A stretch of 64,000 bases of DNA from an uncultured Pelagibacteraceae bacterium (GTDB taxonomy: Bacteria; Pseudomonadota; Alphaproteobacteria; Pelagibacterales; Pelagibacteraceae), in contig CACMTZ010000001.1 of assembly GCA_902616725.1 (NCBI GenBank), positions 98,501 to 162,500 of the forward strand, given 5' to 3'. A program made the position numbers and the translations under genes. This document shows, piece by piece, positions 53,189 to 63,897 of this stretch; position 1 is the stretch's first letter; every line of letters starts with the position of its first letter. Under the pieces are notes generated by a model that was given only the letters and a program-made list of their open reading frames with translations, was not told the origin of the DNA and did not search any database.

Positions 53189-54490
53189 ATGGGTATTAAT
53201 TTAACAAATTTTCTATCATCTAAATCAAAAAGCAAGAGATTAAACGAATTTCAAGATCTTGATCATATTGATGGTGTAGCGATTTCCACGATTAGTGCTG
53301 ATTTATATAATAGTGCTCGAGATGATTTAGTTATGTTTTATTTTAGAGATGGAGTTAACTATGCATCTGTTTATACCCAATCCAAAATAATTTCTGAAAA
53401 CATAAAATGGAATTTAAATCAAAAAGCTAAAAAAATTTTTTCATTAATAGTGAATACAAGAAATGCTAATTGTTTCACTGGAAAACAAGGTTATAAAAGT
53501 CTAGAAAAAATTGCAGAAATTATCTCTCAAAAATTAACACAAAAACAGAAAGAGGATGAAGATCAACCAAAAAAAATAAATTCAAAGGAAATAATTTTTG
53601 GATGCACCGGAACAATTGGTGAGATTTTTCCTGAGGAAAAAATAATCAATAAAATTCCTGAACTAATTGAGAAAATAAAATATACACAAAATAAGTATAT
53701 CTGGATGAAGTCCGCATTAGGGATAATGACTACTGACACTCAGCCTAAAATGGCAATGGAAGAATGTTCAATTGGTGGTAGTGATATAAAGATATTTGGG
53801 GTTGCTAAAGGCTCAGGCATGATACAACCTGATATGGCCACAACCTTAGCATATATTTTTACTGATGCAGATTTACCAAATGATGTACTTAAAAAACTTT
53901 TAAAGAAAAATATTTCTAATACTTTTAACGCTATCAGCTGTGATAGTGATACTAGCACTAATGATATGGTTTCAATTTTTTCAACTGGTAAGTCAAAACA
54001 TCCTAAAATTAAAAATGCTAATGATGAAAAAATTAAAAACTTTGATTTTGCTTTAAATAAGGTTTTATTAAATTTAGCTAAAAGAGTTGTTGCTGATGGT
54101 GAAGGTGCTTCAAAATTTATAACTGTTTATATTCAGGGGTGCAAAAATGAAGATGATGCAAAAAAAATAGCTTTCTCAATTGCAAATTCACCTTTAGTAA
54201 AAACAGCTATCTCAGGCGAAGATGCCAATTGGGGAAGAGTGGTAATGGCAATAGGAAAAGCAGGTGTACAAATTAAACATGAAAAATTGTCTATTAAATT
54301 TGGTGAGATAAGTGTTGTTTCTAATGGAAAGCTGAATTCTAATTATAATGAGGATGAAGTATCCGAATATATGAAAAGTGATAGCATTGATATTAATGTT
54401 GATATCTCCTGTGGTTCCAAAAGCTTCAAAGTTTACACGATGGATTTGACAAAAAAATACATTGAGATTAATGGAGATTATCGAAGTTAG
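53189..54490 (+). CDS. argJ: glutamate N-acetyltransferase / amino-acid N-acetyltransferase
   Basis: ArgJ moves acetyl between ornithine and glutamate in the cyclic arginine pathway. The 433-residue protein has I-M-T-T-D-T-Q-P-K and the self-cleavage site G-S-G-M-I-Q-P-D-M-A-T-T-L with the nucleophile Thr, and ends T-K-K-Y-I-E-I-N-G-D-Y-R-S. With argB, argD and argF this window covers four arginine steps. Confidence 0.95.
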   Translation: MGINLTNFLSSKSKSKRLNEFQDLDHIDGVAISTISADLYNSARDDLVMFYFRDGVNYASVYTQSKIISENIKWNLNQKAKKIFSLIVNTRNANCFTGKQGYKSLEKIAEIISQKLTQKQKEDEDQPKKINSKEIIFGCTGTIGEIFPEEKIINKIPELIEKIKYTQNKYIWMKSALGIMTTDTQPKMAMEECSIGGSDIKIFGVAKGSGMIQPDMATTLAYIFTDADLPNDVLKKLLKKNISNTFNAISCDSDTSTNDMVSIFSTGKSKHPKIKNANDEKIKNFDFALNKVLLNLAKRVVADGEGASKFITVYIQGCKNEDDAKKIAFSIANSPLVKTAISGEDANWGRVVMAIGKAGVQIKHEKLSIKFGEISVVSNGKLNSNYNEDEVSEYMKSDSIDINVDISCGSKSFKVYTMDLTKKYIEINGDYRS

Positions 54491-54534
54491 ATTTGTTCTA
54501 TTGAAATTTATAGAACTGTTATTAAATAATTATT

Positions 54535-54963
54535 ATGATCAAATATAAGTTGATTTGCAAAAATTGTGATTTCTCATTTGATAGCTGGTTTGCTTCATCA
54601 AAAGAGTATGAAAAACTTAAAAGTAAAAACTTTTTAAATTGCCATAAATGTAATTCTCAAAAAGTTGAAAAAACTTTAATGACTCCTCATTTAATAAATA
54701 GAAATAGCATCGATAATCTTGAAAAAAAGAACACAAAATTAAATGAGGTAAAAAACAAGATTAAAGAGTATCAAAAATTTATCAAAAGTAATTTTGATTA
54801 TGTGGGTGAAAATTTTGCTTATGAAGCAAGATCTTTACACTATAATAAAAAAAACAAGAAAAAAGGTATTTATGGCTCAGCTACAAAAAATGAAATTCAA
54901 GAACTTAAGGAAGAAGGAGTTGAAGCTGAAATGATACCATGGATTGAAGATAAGAGTAATTAA
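54535..54963 (+). CDS. DUF1178 family protein
   Basis: The 142-residue protein starts M-I-K-Y-K-L-I-C-K-N-C-D-F-S-F-D-S-W-F and has a second C-H-K-C pair, giving a four-Cys zinc ribbon typical of the alphaproteobacterial DUF1178 family, plus K-V-E-K-T-L-M-T-P. Function unknown. It overlaps the ubiG end by 4 bp (convergent). Confidence 0.88.
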   Translation: MIKYKLICKNCDFSFDSWFASSKEYEKLKSKNFLNCHKCNSQKVEKTLMTPHLINRNSIDNLEKKNTKLNEVKNKIKEYQKFIKSNFDYVGENFAYEARSLHYNKKNKKKGIYGSATKNEIQELKEEGVEAEMIPWIEDKSN

Positions 54964-55688
54964 ACTTTATTAAATTTTCCAATATAATTAATTGATTTAT
55001 CTGAGCTTATGGACCATTTGTCAGTAATAATATTAAACTTCATTCCGTCTAGATTTTGTAATTGAAGATTATATTTTTTAGAGATTTTAATTAAATCATT
55101 TGGATCTATAAATTTATCCCATTCGTGTGTCCCAATCGGTAGCCATCTTAAAATATACTCTGCACCTATTATTGCAAATAGATAAGATTTTAAAGTTTTG
55201 TTTATTGTTGCAACAAACATTATACCTTCTTTTTTTAATAGTGATGAACATGATTTTAAAAAAATATCAACGTCTTCAACATGTTCAATAATTTCCATAT
55301 TTAAAATAACATCAAATTTTCTATCTATTTTTAAATTTTCTGGTGAGGCAGTTAGATAATTTATTTTTAAATTATTCTTTTTTGCATGAAGTTTTGCAAC
55401 TTGTATATTCTTTTCTGATGCATCTATACCAGTTACTTCTGCTCCTAATCTGCTCATAGGTTCTGATAGTAAACCACCACCACATCCAATATCTAATAAT
55501 CTAATTTTTTGTAATGGCTTATCTGAATTTTCGAGTTTAAAACTATTAATTATTTTTTCCTTTATATATGAAATTCTAATAGGATTAAATTTATGTAATG
55601 GTTTAAATTTACCAGTAGGATCCCACCATTCTTCTGCAATTCTAGAAAATTTCTCTATTTCTTTTTTATTTATTGTGCTAGTTTTCAT
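54960..55688 (-). CDS. ubiG: ubiquinone biosynthesis O-methyltransferase
   Basis: The 242-residue SAM methyltransferase has motif I L-D-I-G-C-G-G-G-L-L-S-E-P, G-A-E-V-T-G-I-D-A-S, M-E-I-I-E-H-V, and the UbiG-type W-W-D-P-x-G-x-F-x-P-L-H start. It does both O-methylation steps of ubiquinone synthesis. Divergent from lysC with a 63-bp spacer. Confidence 0.94.
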   Translation of the reverse strand: MKTSTINKKEIEKFSRIAEEWWDPTGKFKPLHKFNPIRISYIKEKIINSFKLENSDKPLQKIRLLDIGCGGGLLSEPMSRLGAEVTGIDASEKNIQVAKLHAKKNNLKINYLTASPENLKIDRKFDVILNMEIIEHVEDVDIFLKSCSSLLKKEGIMFVATINKTLKSYLFAIIGAEYILRWLPIGTHEWDKFIDPNDLIKISKKYNLQLQNLDGMKFNIITDKWSISSDKSINYIGKFNKV

Positions 55689-55751
55689 TACAAGATTAAC
55701 AATATATTGAAGATGTATTTAATCAATAAATTTTAATTAAAAATATTTATC

Positions 55752-56966
55752 ATGAAAATTGTGGTATTAAAATTTGGTGGAACATCAGTTGGTACAATTG
55801 AAAAAATTAAAAAAGTTACTGATATTATCATTCAACATAAAAAGAAAAAAAACAGAGTAATAGTCGTTTCTTCAGCAATGGGTGGTGTGACAAATGATTT
55901 AATTAAAAAATCAAAACAGATTAGTAACAATTTTATAGACTCCGAATATGATGTTTTAGTATCATCAGGCGAGCAGGTCGCATGCTCCTTGATAGCTGGA
56001 AGATTAAACCACAAAGGTTTCAAATCAAGATCTTGGCTAGGTTGGCAAATACCGATTTTTACAAACGGTCCTCACACAAACTCAAGAATTCAACAAGTAA
56101 ATAAAAATAAAATATTAAGATTTCTTAAAGAAGGAGGAATTCCTATTATTACTGGGTTTCAAGGGGTAAATATGAATGAGAGAGTAACCACGATAGGTAG
56201 AGGAGGTTCAGATGCAAGTGCTATTATGATTGCAAAATCCTTTAAAGCACAAAGATGTATTATTTATACAGATGTAGAAGGTGTATACACCACAGATCCA
56301 AATAAATTAAAAAAAGCAAAAAAAATTAAAGTAATTTCTTATGAGGAAATGTTAGAAATGGCATCTTTGGGTGCTAAAGTTATGCAGCCTGTTTCAATTC
56401 AAGATGCAAGATTAAATAGAATTAATATTGAAGTAAAATCTTCATTTATAAAAAAAACTGGAACATTAATTACAAAAAGAACAAGTTTAAATAATAATAG
56501 AATTATTACAGGAATTTCTTCAACGCACAATGATGCAAAAGTTACTTTAGTTGGTGTAAAAGATCGACCAGGTGTAGCAGCATCAATTTTTAAACCACTA
56601 TCAATCAGTTCTATTAATGTTGATATGGTAGTGCAAAATATTTCACCAAATGGAAAAGAAACTGATTTAACTTTTACGATTAAAGCTGAAGATCTCAACA
56701 AAACAAAAAAGATAATTAAAGAAAACAAAAGTATAAATTTTAAAAAAGTGTTATTTCAAAAAGGGGTTTCTAAAATATCAATAATTGGTGTCGGAATGAT
56801 AACAACTCCTGGTGTTACTTTTAGAATGTTTCAAGCCTTAGCAAATAAAAAAATTAATATTCAAGTTATATCAACATCTGAAATTAAAATATCTGTTTTG
56901 ATTAATAAAAAAGATGCTAAGAAAGCCATAGTTACATTGCATAAAGAATTTAAATTACACGAATAA
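55752..56966 (+). CDS. lysC: aspartate kinase
   Basis: The 404-residue kinase starts L-K-F-G-G-T-S-V, has [15 protein letters not shown] and the [10 protein letters not shown] motif, and ends with two ACT domains that normally give lysine/threonine feedback. It begins the aspartate pathway that dapD and dapE complete. ispG follows 4 bp later. Confidence 0.95.
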   Translation: MKIVVLKFGGTSVGTIEKIKKVTDIIIQHKKKKNRVIVVSSAMGGVTNDLIKKSKQISNNFIDSEYDVLVSSGEQVACSLIAGRLNHKGFKSRSWLGWQIPIFTNGPHTNSRIQQVNKNKILRFLKEGGIPIITGFQGVNMNERVTTIGRGGSDASAIMIAKSFKAQRCIIYTDVEGVYTTDPNKLKKAKKIKVISYEEMLEMASLGAKVMQPVSIQDARLNRINIEVKSSFIKKTGTLITKRTSLNNNRIITGISSTHNDAKVTLVGVKDRPGVAASIFKPLSISSINVDMVVQNISPNGKETDLTFTIKAEDLNKTKKIIKENKSINFKKVLFQKGVSKISIIGVGMITTPGVTFRMFQALANKKINIQVISTSEIKISVLINKKDAKKAIVTLHKEFKLHE

Positions 56967-56970
56967 AAAA

Positions 56971-58074
56971 ATGAGCATCAGACCCTTTAGAGATATTATA
57001 AGAAGAAAGACAAAAACTATTAATGTAGGTGATGTTAAAGTTGGAGGTGAAAATCCCATAAGTGTACAATCAATGACCAATACTTTAACAACAGATGTTA
57101 AGAGTACAATTAAACAAATTCAAGAAATACAATCTGAAGGAGCTGACATTGTTAGAGTTTCTTGTCCTGACGAGTCGTCATCTAAAGCACTTAAAGAAAT
57201 TACAAAACACGTTGATATCCCAATAGTTGCAGACATACATTTCCATTACAAGAGAGCGATTGAAGCTGCAGAAAATGGAGCGAGTTGTTTGAGAATAAAT
57301 CCTGGAAATATTGGAGATAAAAAAAAAATTGTTGAAGTAATTAAATCTGCCAAAGATAATAATTGTTCGATTAGAGTAGGAGTTAATGCTGGTTCATTAG
57401 AAAAAGATATACTAGAAAGATTTAAAGAACCTTGTCCGGAGGCGCTGGTAGAAAGCGCAATAAGAAATATTGAAATTTTAGAGGATATGGATTTTGCAAA
57501 TTTAAAAGTAAGCGTAAAATCTTCTGATGTCTTTTTATCCGTAGAGGCCTATCGTCAACTTTCGAAGAAAATAGATTATCCACTTCACTTGGGAATTACT
57601 GAAGCTGGTAGTTTTATATCAGGGAGTATTAAATCCTCAATTGGCTTAGGAATTCTCCTTAAAGAGGGAATTGGAGATACAATTAGGGTGTCTCTTTCTG
57701 ATGATCCAGTAAAAGAGGTGGCGATTGGAAATGAGATACTAAAATCATTGAACCTTAGAAATAGAGGAGTAAAGATTATTTCCTGTCCGTCCTGTGCAAG
57801 ACAAGGTTTTCAAGTAATTGAAACTGTGAGGGTCTTAGAGGAAAAATTATCACACATCAAGACACCAATCACTCTATCAATTATTGGATGTGTTGTTAAT
57901 GGTCCTGGGGAGGCTGCGATGACAGATGTAGGAATTACTGGCGGGCAAAAAGGAAGTAATATGCTTTATCTTTCTGGTGTTCAAAGTGAAAAAGTTATGA
58001 CAGATGAAATGATAACGAGAGTGATTCATGAAGTTGAAAAGAAAGCTTCCGAATTAGAGAATAATTCAAAATGA
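56971..58074 (+). CDS. ispG: 4-hydroxy-3-methylbut-2-en-1-yl diphosphate synthase
   Basis: IspG (GcpE) is the [4Fe-4S] enzyme of the non-mevalonate isoprenoid pathway. The 367-residue protein has V-Q-S-M-T-N-T, D-I-H-F-H-Y, and Fe-S cysteines in S-C-P-S-C-A-R and [10 protein letters not shown]. prfA starts in an ATGA overlap with its stop. Confidence 0.96.
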   Translation: MSIRPFRDIIRRKTKTINVGDVKVGGENPISVQSMTNTLTTDVKSTIKQIQEIQSEGADIVRVSCPDESSSKALKEITKHVDIPIVADIHFHYKRAIEAAENGASCLRINPGNIGDKKKIVEVIKSAKDNNCSIRVGVNAGSLEKDILERFKEPCPEALVESAIRNIEILEDMDFANLKVSVKSSDVFLSVEAYRQLSKKIDYPLHLGITEAGSFISGSIKSSIGLGILLKEGIGDTIRVSLSDDPVKEVAIGNEILKSLNLRNRGVKIISCPSCARQGFQVIETVRVLEEKLSHIKTPITLSIIGCVVNGPGEAAMTDVGITGGQKGSNMLYLSGVQSEKVMTDEMITRVIHEVEKKASELENNSK

Positions 58075-59141
58075 TACCAGAAAAAACTATCGAAGAATTA
58101 ATTACTCGACATTCTTCTCTAGAAAAAGATTTAGCATCAGGAAATGTGGACAAGAAATTGTTTGCAGAAAAATCAAAAGAATATTCTGATTTAAATGAAA
58201 TTGTTTATAGCGCAAAAAAATATGCTTCATATAAAAATGATAAAATTGAATTAGAAAAAATTCTAAATGATAAAAATTCTGATGAAGAGTTAATAAAGAT
58301 GGCTCATACTGAATTAAGTGACCTTAACTTACAATTTGAGAAAAATGAGAAGAAATTAAAATTATTTTTACTCCCAAAAGATGAGGCTGATAAAAAAAAT
58401 GCTATTATTGAGATAAGAGCTGGAACTGGTGGTTTGGAAGCAAGTTTATTTGCATCTGATCTGTTCAAAATGTATGAAAAAGTTTGTAATAAAAAAAAAT
58501 GGTCATTGGAATTAATATCTATTTCAAGAAGTGATGCAGGTGGACTAAAAGAAGTTATAGCATCTATCAAAGGTAATAATATCTATTCAACCTTAAAATA
58601 TGAAAGTGGTGTCCATAGAGTTCAAAGAGTTCCAGATACAGAAACTCAAGGTAGAGTTCACACTTCAGCTGCAACCGTTGCTGTGTTACCTGAGGCAGAA
58701 GAGGTTGATTTAAAAATAAATGAGACGGATTTAAGAATTGATGTTTTCAGAGCCGGTGGTCCTGGTGGTCAATCTGTTAATACAACTGATAGTGCAGTAA
58801 GAATAACTCATATACCATCTGGTTTGAGTGTCTCACAACAAGATGAAAAATCTCAACATAAAAATAAAGCAAAGGGAATGAAAATATTGCGATCAAGATT
58901 ATATGAGTTAGAGAGAACCAGAATAGACCAAGAAAGATCAGCGGATAGAAAAAGTAAGATTGGCACTGGAGATAGATCTGAAAGAATTAGAACTTATAAT
59001 TTTCCACAAGGAAGAGTCACAGATCATAGAATCAATCTAACTTTACATAAGTTAGAAGAATTTTTGGAGGGAGAAGCATTTGATGAAATAATTGAGTCTT
59101 TGTCTTTAAAAGCACAAGAGGAAAGTTTGAGCAAACTTTAA
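58071..59141 (+). CDS. prfA: peptide chain release factor 1
   Basis: RF1 ends translation at UAA and UAG. The 356-residue protein has the peptidyl-transferase motif [17 protein letters not shown] and [10 protein letters not shown]. The next gene, prmC, methylates the Gln of this GGQ; the two lie 3 bp apart. Confidence 0.96.
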   Translation: MIPEKTIEELITRHSSLEKDLASGNVDKKLFAEKSKEYSDLNEIVYSAKKYASYKNDKIELEKILNDKNSDEELIKMAHTELSDLNLQFEKNEKKLKLFLLPKDEADKKNAIIEIRAGTGGLEASLFASDLFKMYEKVCNKKKWSLELISISRSDAGGLKEVIASIKGNNIYSTLKYESGVHRVQRVPDTETQGRVHTSAATVAVLPEAEEVDLKINETDLRIDVFRAGGPGGQSVNTTDSAVRITHIPSGLSVSQQDEKSQHKNKAKGMKILRSRLYELERTRIDQERSADRKSKIGTGDRSERIRTYNFPQGRVTDHRINLTLHKLEEFLEGEAFDEIIESLSLKAQEESLSKL

Positions 59142-59144
59142 ATT

Positions 59145-59984
59145 ATGAATATACAGAGTGCATTAAAAAAAGGACAATCAATTTTAATAGATAACAATAT
59201 CCCATCAGCAAAACTAGATAGTGAAATTTTAATGTCTCAAGCAATTAGAAAGAATAAAAAATTTATAATTTTAAACTTAAATAAAGAAATTAAAAAAAGA
59301 GATCTTGACTACTTTGACAACTTAATTCAAGAAAGAGCTAAGAGTAAGCCGATAGCGCAAATCATAAAAAAAAAAGATTTTTGGAAATATGAATTTATCG
59401 TAAACAATAACGTGTTAATACCAAGACCAGATACAGAAATTTTGATTGAACAAGCTCTTAAATTAGTAAAAAATAAAAACAGACTGCAAATATTAGATAT
59501 TGGAATTGGCTCTGGTTGCATTTTAATGTCAATTTTGAGAGAAAAGAAAAATTTTACTGGAACTGGCATTGATATAAGCAATAAATCATTGCAAATAAGC
59601 AAGGTTAATGGTCAAAAATTGGGAATAAATAACAGATTAAGACTATTTAAATCAAATATTGACAATTTCAATACAGGCAAATATGATTTAATTGTATCTA
59701 ATCCTCCTTACATAAAAAAAAGTGATTTAAAATGTTTGGAAAAAGATATTGGTTTTGAGCCTAAACAAGCATTAGACGGCGGATTAGATGGTTTATCAGA
59801 AATCAGGAAAGTTATTATTAGATCGTCTGAACTGATAAAAAGAAGTGGTCATTTCATAATAGAAATAGGTTTTGATCAAAAAAATAAAGTAAAAAAAATA
59901 TTACATGATAAGGGGTTTTATATTAAAAACACTATTAAAGATTTATCAAATCATGATCGCTGCATAGTAAGTATTAAAATTTAA
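59145..59984 (+). CDS. prmC: release factor glutamine methyltransferase
   Basis: PrmC (HemK) methylates the GGQ glutamine of release factors with SAM. The 279-residue protein has V-L-I-P-R-P-D-T-E, motif I L-D-I-G-I-G-S-G-C-I and the N-P-P-Y active-site motif. It follows prfA, its substrate gene. Confidence 0.95.
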   Translation: MNIQSALKKGQSILIDNNIPSAKLDSEILMSQAIRKNKKFIILNLNKEIKKRDLDYFDNLIQERAKSKPIAQIIKKKDFWKYEFIVNNNVLIPRPDTEILIEQALKLVKNKNRLQILDIGIGSGCILMSILREKKNFTGTGIDISNKSLQISKVNGQKLGINNRLRLFKSNIDNFNTGKYDLIVSNPPYIKKSDLKCLEKDIGFEPKQALDGGLDGLSEIRKVIIRSSELIKRSGHFIIEIGFDQKNKVKKILHDKGFYIKNTIKDLSNHDRCIVSIKI

Positions 59985-59988
59985 CAAG

Positions 59989-60402
59989 ATGGTTACATTT
60001 AGAAACAATAACGGACGAAGAAACAATTTTCGAAGAAATGAGAGAAATTTCAAGTCTAATGGCGACAGAAATAAATTTAATAGTAGTTTTTCAACTTCTG
60101 AAAATTTTCAAAGAAAATCTCCAGGTAGAAATAATCACAATGCGCCTAAATTAATTGAAAAATATAATAACTTAGCTAGAGAAGCATTATCAACTGGAGA
60201 TAAAATTTTATCAGAAAATTACTTTCAGCATGCAGATCATTTTACAAGAATATTAAATGAGAAAGGAATTCAAAGAAAAACGAGTTTTAAAAATAAGGAT
60301 TTAGAGGAAACCACCAACACAAATGAGAATAGAGAAAATAAAGAAAATTTAATATCAAATGAAAATGATGGTGCTGAAGATAAACATTCAGAAATTAATT
60401 AA
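59989..60402 (+). CDS. DUF4167 domain protein
   Basis: The 137-residue protein opens with an Arg/Asn-rich low-complexity stretch (F-R-N-N-N-G-R-R-N-N-F-R-R) likely to bind RNA, then the conserved helical segment Y-N-x-L-A-R-E-A-L-S-T-G-D-K-I-L-S-E-N-Y-F-Q-H-A-D-H of DUF4167, then an acidic tail. It follows prmC by 4 bp, its normal partner in alphaproteobacteria. Function unknown. Confidence 0.88.
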   Translation: MVTFRNNNGRRNNFRRNERNFKSNGDRNKFNSSFSTSENFQRKSPGRNNHNAPKLIEKYNNLAREALSTGDKILSENYFQHADHFTRILNEKGIQRKTSFKNKDLEETTNTNENRENKENLISNENDGAEDKHSEIN

Positions 60403-61691
60403 TTTAGACCAATTATTTTTTCGGATTTTAATACGTCCAATTTAATTCTTTTTGTCTCAAAAATCTTTCTTTCATCTCCTTTTAAAGTTTTCCCTGATGG
60501 AAGCTTTAATGTTTGGGAATTTATTTTTTTCCCGTTGACTATGACCTCATAATGTAGGTGCGGTCCAGTTGATTTCCCGGTAGACCCAACATAGCCTATA
60601 GTCTGTCCTTGTTTTACCCTCGTTCCTTTTCTGATGCCTTTAGCAAATTTTGACATATGTGCATAAACAGTTTGATAAGTAGAATTATGTTTTATTACAA
60701 CACAATTACCGCCACCTCCACACCATCCTGCTTTTTTTATCACTCCATTACCAGATGCCATGATAGGCGTTCCCATTGGTGCAGCAAAGTCTGTCCCTCT
60801 GTGCATTTTATTAAAACCATCAATTGGATGTTTTCTCATGCCAAAAGGTGAAGATAGTCTTGCACCATTTATAGGTGTTTTCATTAATGCCTTTTTAACA
60901 CTTTTTCCACTTTTATCATAATGTCCCTCGCTGTTTTTTGAGTCAAAGTAATATAAAGAGTTATCTTCGCCACCTAGTTTTAGATTTGCATAAAGAATAT
61001 TACCTGTTTCAATCACATTTTTTTTATCATCTAAAAAAATTTCATACATAATTTGGAAACTATCTCGTTTCCTAACATCTCTTTGAAAATCCACTTGAAA
61101 GCCATAAATTCTAGCAAACTCAATTATGATTCCCGGTGGGATTTTTTGATTTGTAGCTGATTTGTAAAGACTTTCTAAAATAATACTTTCATCATAAACT
61201 ATATTTTTATTAAGCTTTGTAACTAAAATCCTTTGATCAAATTTATCATCCTCTTTCTTTCTGGTGAGATATATCTTTTCTGTATTTGACACCTGAAATA
61301 CAAATTCTCTAACAACAGAGCTTGTTTGATCTATCGTAAAGCTAAATTTCTGATTAACATCTAATTTATTTAAATTTATTTTTTTACTTAATTCTTTTTT
61401 AATCTGTTCTATCTCTGATTTTTCTACTTGGTATTCCTCTAATATTCTATCAAACGTTTCACCTACGTTTATTTTATGTTCAATTTTTTTAAATCTCGGT
61501 TCTAGATTGTCTAATATTTGGCTGATCGATTTTTTAAAGTAGACATTTTCTAACAAATTTGAGTAATTACTTAGAATTTTTTCTTTATTATAATTGTAAT
61601 ACGATGTGAAGCTTATTGTTATAACAATGAGTAAGCCTAGAGCAAATATCTCTAAATTTTTATGAATATTATGTTTAATTTTTCTTAACAT
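60399..61691 (-). CDS. M23-family peptidoglycan endopeptidase, membrane-anchored
   Basis: The 430-residue protein has one N-terminal TM segment (residues about 14-32), a periplasmic middle part with a LysM/OapA-like region, and a C-terminal LytM/M23 domain with zinc ligands in M-H-R-G-T-D-F and H-L-H-Y-E. The core S-S-P-F-G-M-R and G-T-P-I-M-A-S-G-N-G-V are typical of MepM-type D,D-endopeptidases. It probably opens peptidoglycan cross-links during growth. Convergent with DUF4167 (4-bp overlap). Confidence 0.9.
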   Translation of the reverse strand: MLRKIKHNIHKNLEIFALGLLIVITISFTSYYNYNKEKILSNYSNLLENVYFKKSISQILDNLEPRFKKIEHKINVGETFDRILEEYQVEKSEIEQIKKELSKKINLNKLDVNQKFSFTIDQTSSVVREFVFQVSNTEKIYLTRKKEDDKFDQRILVTKLNKNIVYDESIILESLYKSATNQKIPPGIIIEFARIYGFQVDFQRDVRKRDSFQIMYEIFLDDKKNVIETGNILYANLKLGGEDNSLYYFDSKNSEGHYDKSGKSVKKALMKTPINGARLSSPFGMRKHPIDGFNKMHRGTDFAAPMGTPIMASGNGVIKKAGWCGGGGNCVVIKHNSTYQTVYAHMSKFAKGIRKGTRVKQGQTIGYVGSTGKSTGPHLHYEVIVNGKKINSQTLKLPSGKTLKGDERKIFETKRIKLDVLKSEKIIGLN

Positions 61692-61712
61692 TAAAAATTA
61701 TTGAACTAGTAA

Positions 61713-61741
61713 TTAATAATTTAGAATTTAGTTAATATCAA
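61713..61741 (-). promoter_or_regulatory. possible promoter of the M23 peptidase gene
   Basis: Read on the minus strand, TTGATA (61736-61741) and TATTAA (61713-61718) are spaced 17 bp apart, 22 bp before the ATG at 61691. The pattern is plausible, but AT-rich DNA gives such matches easily. Confidence 0.4.
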
Positions 61742-61793
61742 AAAAAACCCTATAAAATAAGGTGTTTTGGACGTTTTTTTTATTCTTAAAAGC

Positions 61794-61821
61794 TTGATTT
61801 CCTTTATTTTTAGCCTATAAG
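61794..61821 (+). promoter_or_regulatory. probable rrn promoter
   Basis: TTGATT and TATAAG spaced by 16 bp, about 205 bp before the 16S gene, fit a sigma-70 promoter for the rRNA operon. Other AT-rich matches exist further down the leader, so this is a best guess. Confidence 0.45.
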
Positions 61822-61916
61822 CATCGAACTTCTCAATAAAAGTTATTGTTAAATAATAAATTAGTGAGGATTATTGAACCTTTTTGGATCAATTAGCTAT
61901 TAAAAAAGTAAAATTT

Positions 61917-61940
61917 AAGAAGAGAAGTGTGGACGGTTAA
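61917..61940 (+). other. pre-16S processing stem, 5' arm
   Basis: This 24-base segment pairs with 63554-63577 in antiparallel sense with 23 of 24 positions matched (two G-T). The stem would enclose the 16S RNA and serve as an RNase III site. Bases 61924-61931 also pair with 61961-61968. Confidence 0.8.
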
Positions 61941-61973
61941 GGTTACCAAAATTTGTCGTACACACTTCAACAT

Positions 61974-62003
61974 TATATAAATTTTATTCTTAGAATTTAT
62001 ATA
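61974..62003 (+). other. AT-rich hairpin in 16S leader
   Basis: TATATAAATT (61974-61983) and AATTTATATA (61994-62003) form a perfect 10-bp stem with a 10-base loop, about 23 bases before the mature 16S 5' end. No T-run follows, so it is not a terminator. It may aid leader folding. Confidence 0.55.
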
Positions 62004-62025
62004 GAAGCTAGTGTGCGCCGTTTTT

Positions 62026-63501
<1,476 letters not shown>

Positions 63502-63553
63502 TAAGGATGAATAAAAGTAAAATTTTATTCTAAAAAATATACACAGGTTAATG

Positions 63554-63577
63554 TTGACCGTCCTCATTTCTCTTCTT
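63554..63577 (+). other. pre-16S processing stem, 3' arm
   Basis: This segment is complementary to 61917-61940, with one T-T mismatch and two G-T pairs. It lies between the 16S 3' end and tRNA-Ile. Together the arms form the stem that RNase III would cut to free pre-16S RNA. Confidence 0.8.
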
Positions 63578-63599
63578 AATTAGTGTTTCTCTTGCATGG

Positions 63600-63676
63600 G
63601 GGCCGGTAGCTCAGTTGGTTAGAGCACACCCTTGATAAGGGTGGGGTCGAAAGTTCGAGTCTTTCTCGGCCCACCA
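63600..63676 (+). tRNA. tRNA-Ile (anticodon GAT)
   Basis: 77-nt cloverleaf: acceptor GGGCCGG/TCGGCCC, D stem GCTC/GAGC, anticodon loop CTTGATAAG with GAT, T loop TTCGAGT, discriminator A and encoded CCA. Its T loop is standard, unlike tRNA-Phe and tRNA-His in this window. It lies in the 16S-23S spacer as usual. Confidence 0.96.
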
Positions 63677-63688
63677 ATTAAAAATTAA

Positions 63689-63764
63689 GGGGGATTAGCT
63701 CAGCTGGGAGAGCGCCTGATTTGCATTCAGGAGGTCAGCGGTTCGATCCCGCTATCCTCCACCA
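63689..63764 (+). tRNA. tRNA-Ala (anticodon TGC)
   Basis: 76-nt cloverleaf: acceptor GGGGGAT/ATCCTCC, D stem GCTC/GAGC, anticodon loop TTTGCAT, T loop TTCGATC, discriminator A and encoded CCA. It is the second spacer tRNA of the rRNA operon, the common alphaproteobacterial pair Ile-Ala. Confidence 0.96.
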
Positions 63765-63859
63765 AACACTTAGTTATAAAATTCGTAAATAAAATAATTA
63801 ATATCAATATCTATATCCGAACATTAATAATGTTATCAGTTAATGTTCAAAATAAAAAT

Positions 63860-63897
63860 TTGATTCAACACAGAATTTTTTTCTGTGCATAAATCAA
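63860..63897 (+). other. two-part hairpin before 23S rRNA
   Basis: CACAGAA (63869-63875) and TTCTGTG (63881-63887) form a perfect 7-bp stem with a T5 loop. Outside it TTGATT (63860-63865) pairs with AATCAA (63892-63897). It sits at the 23S 5' edge, likely a processing signal; the downstream partner of pre-23S is beyond the window. Confidence 0.5.

Larger units (their letters stand above)
61692..62025 (+). other. rRNA operon promoter and leader region
   Basis: This 334-bp gene-free stretch holds a probable rrn promoter (TTGATT at 61794-61799, 16-bp spacer, TATAAG at 61816-61821), the left arm of the pre-16S processing stem (61917-61940), a short local hairpin that competes with it, and a perfect 10-bp AT hairpin at 61974-62003. 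No coding frame is evident. Confidence 0.65.

Noticed and set aside
61741..61780. T-rich stretch with a weak CCT/AGG stem before the rRNA leader as a terminator
   Set aside because: The stem is short and AT-rich, and neither neighbouring gene transcribes toward it from a nearby 3' end.
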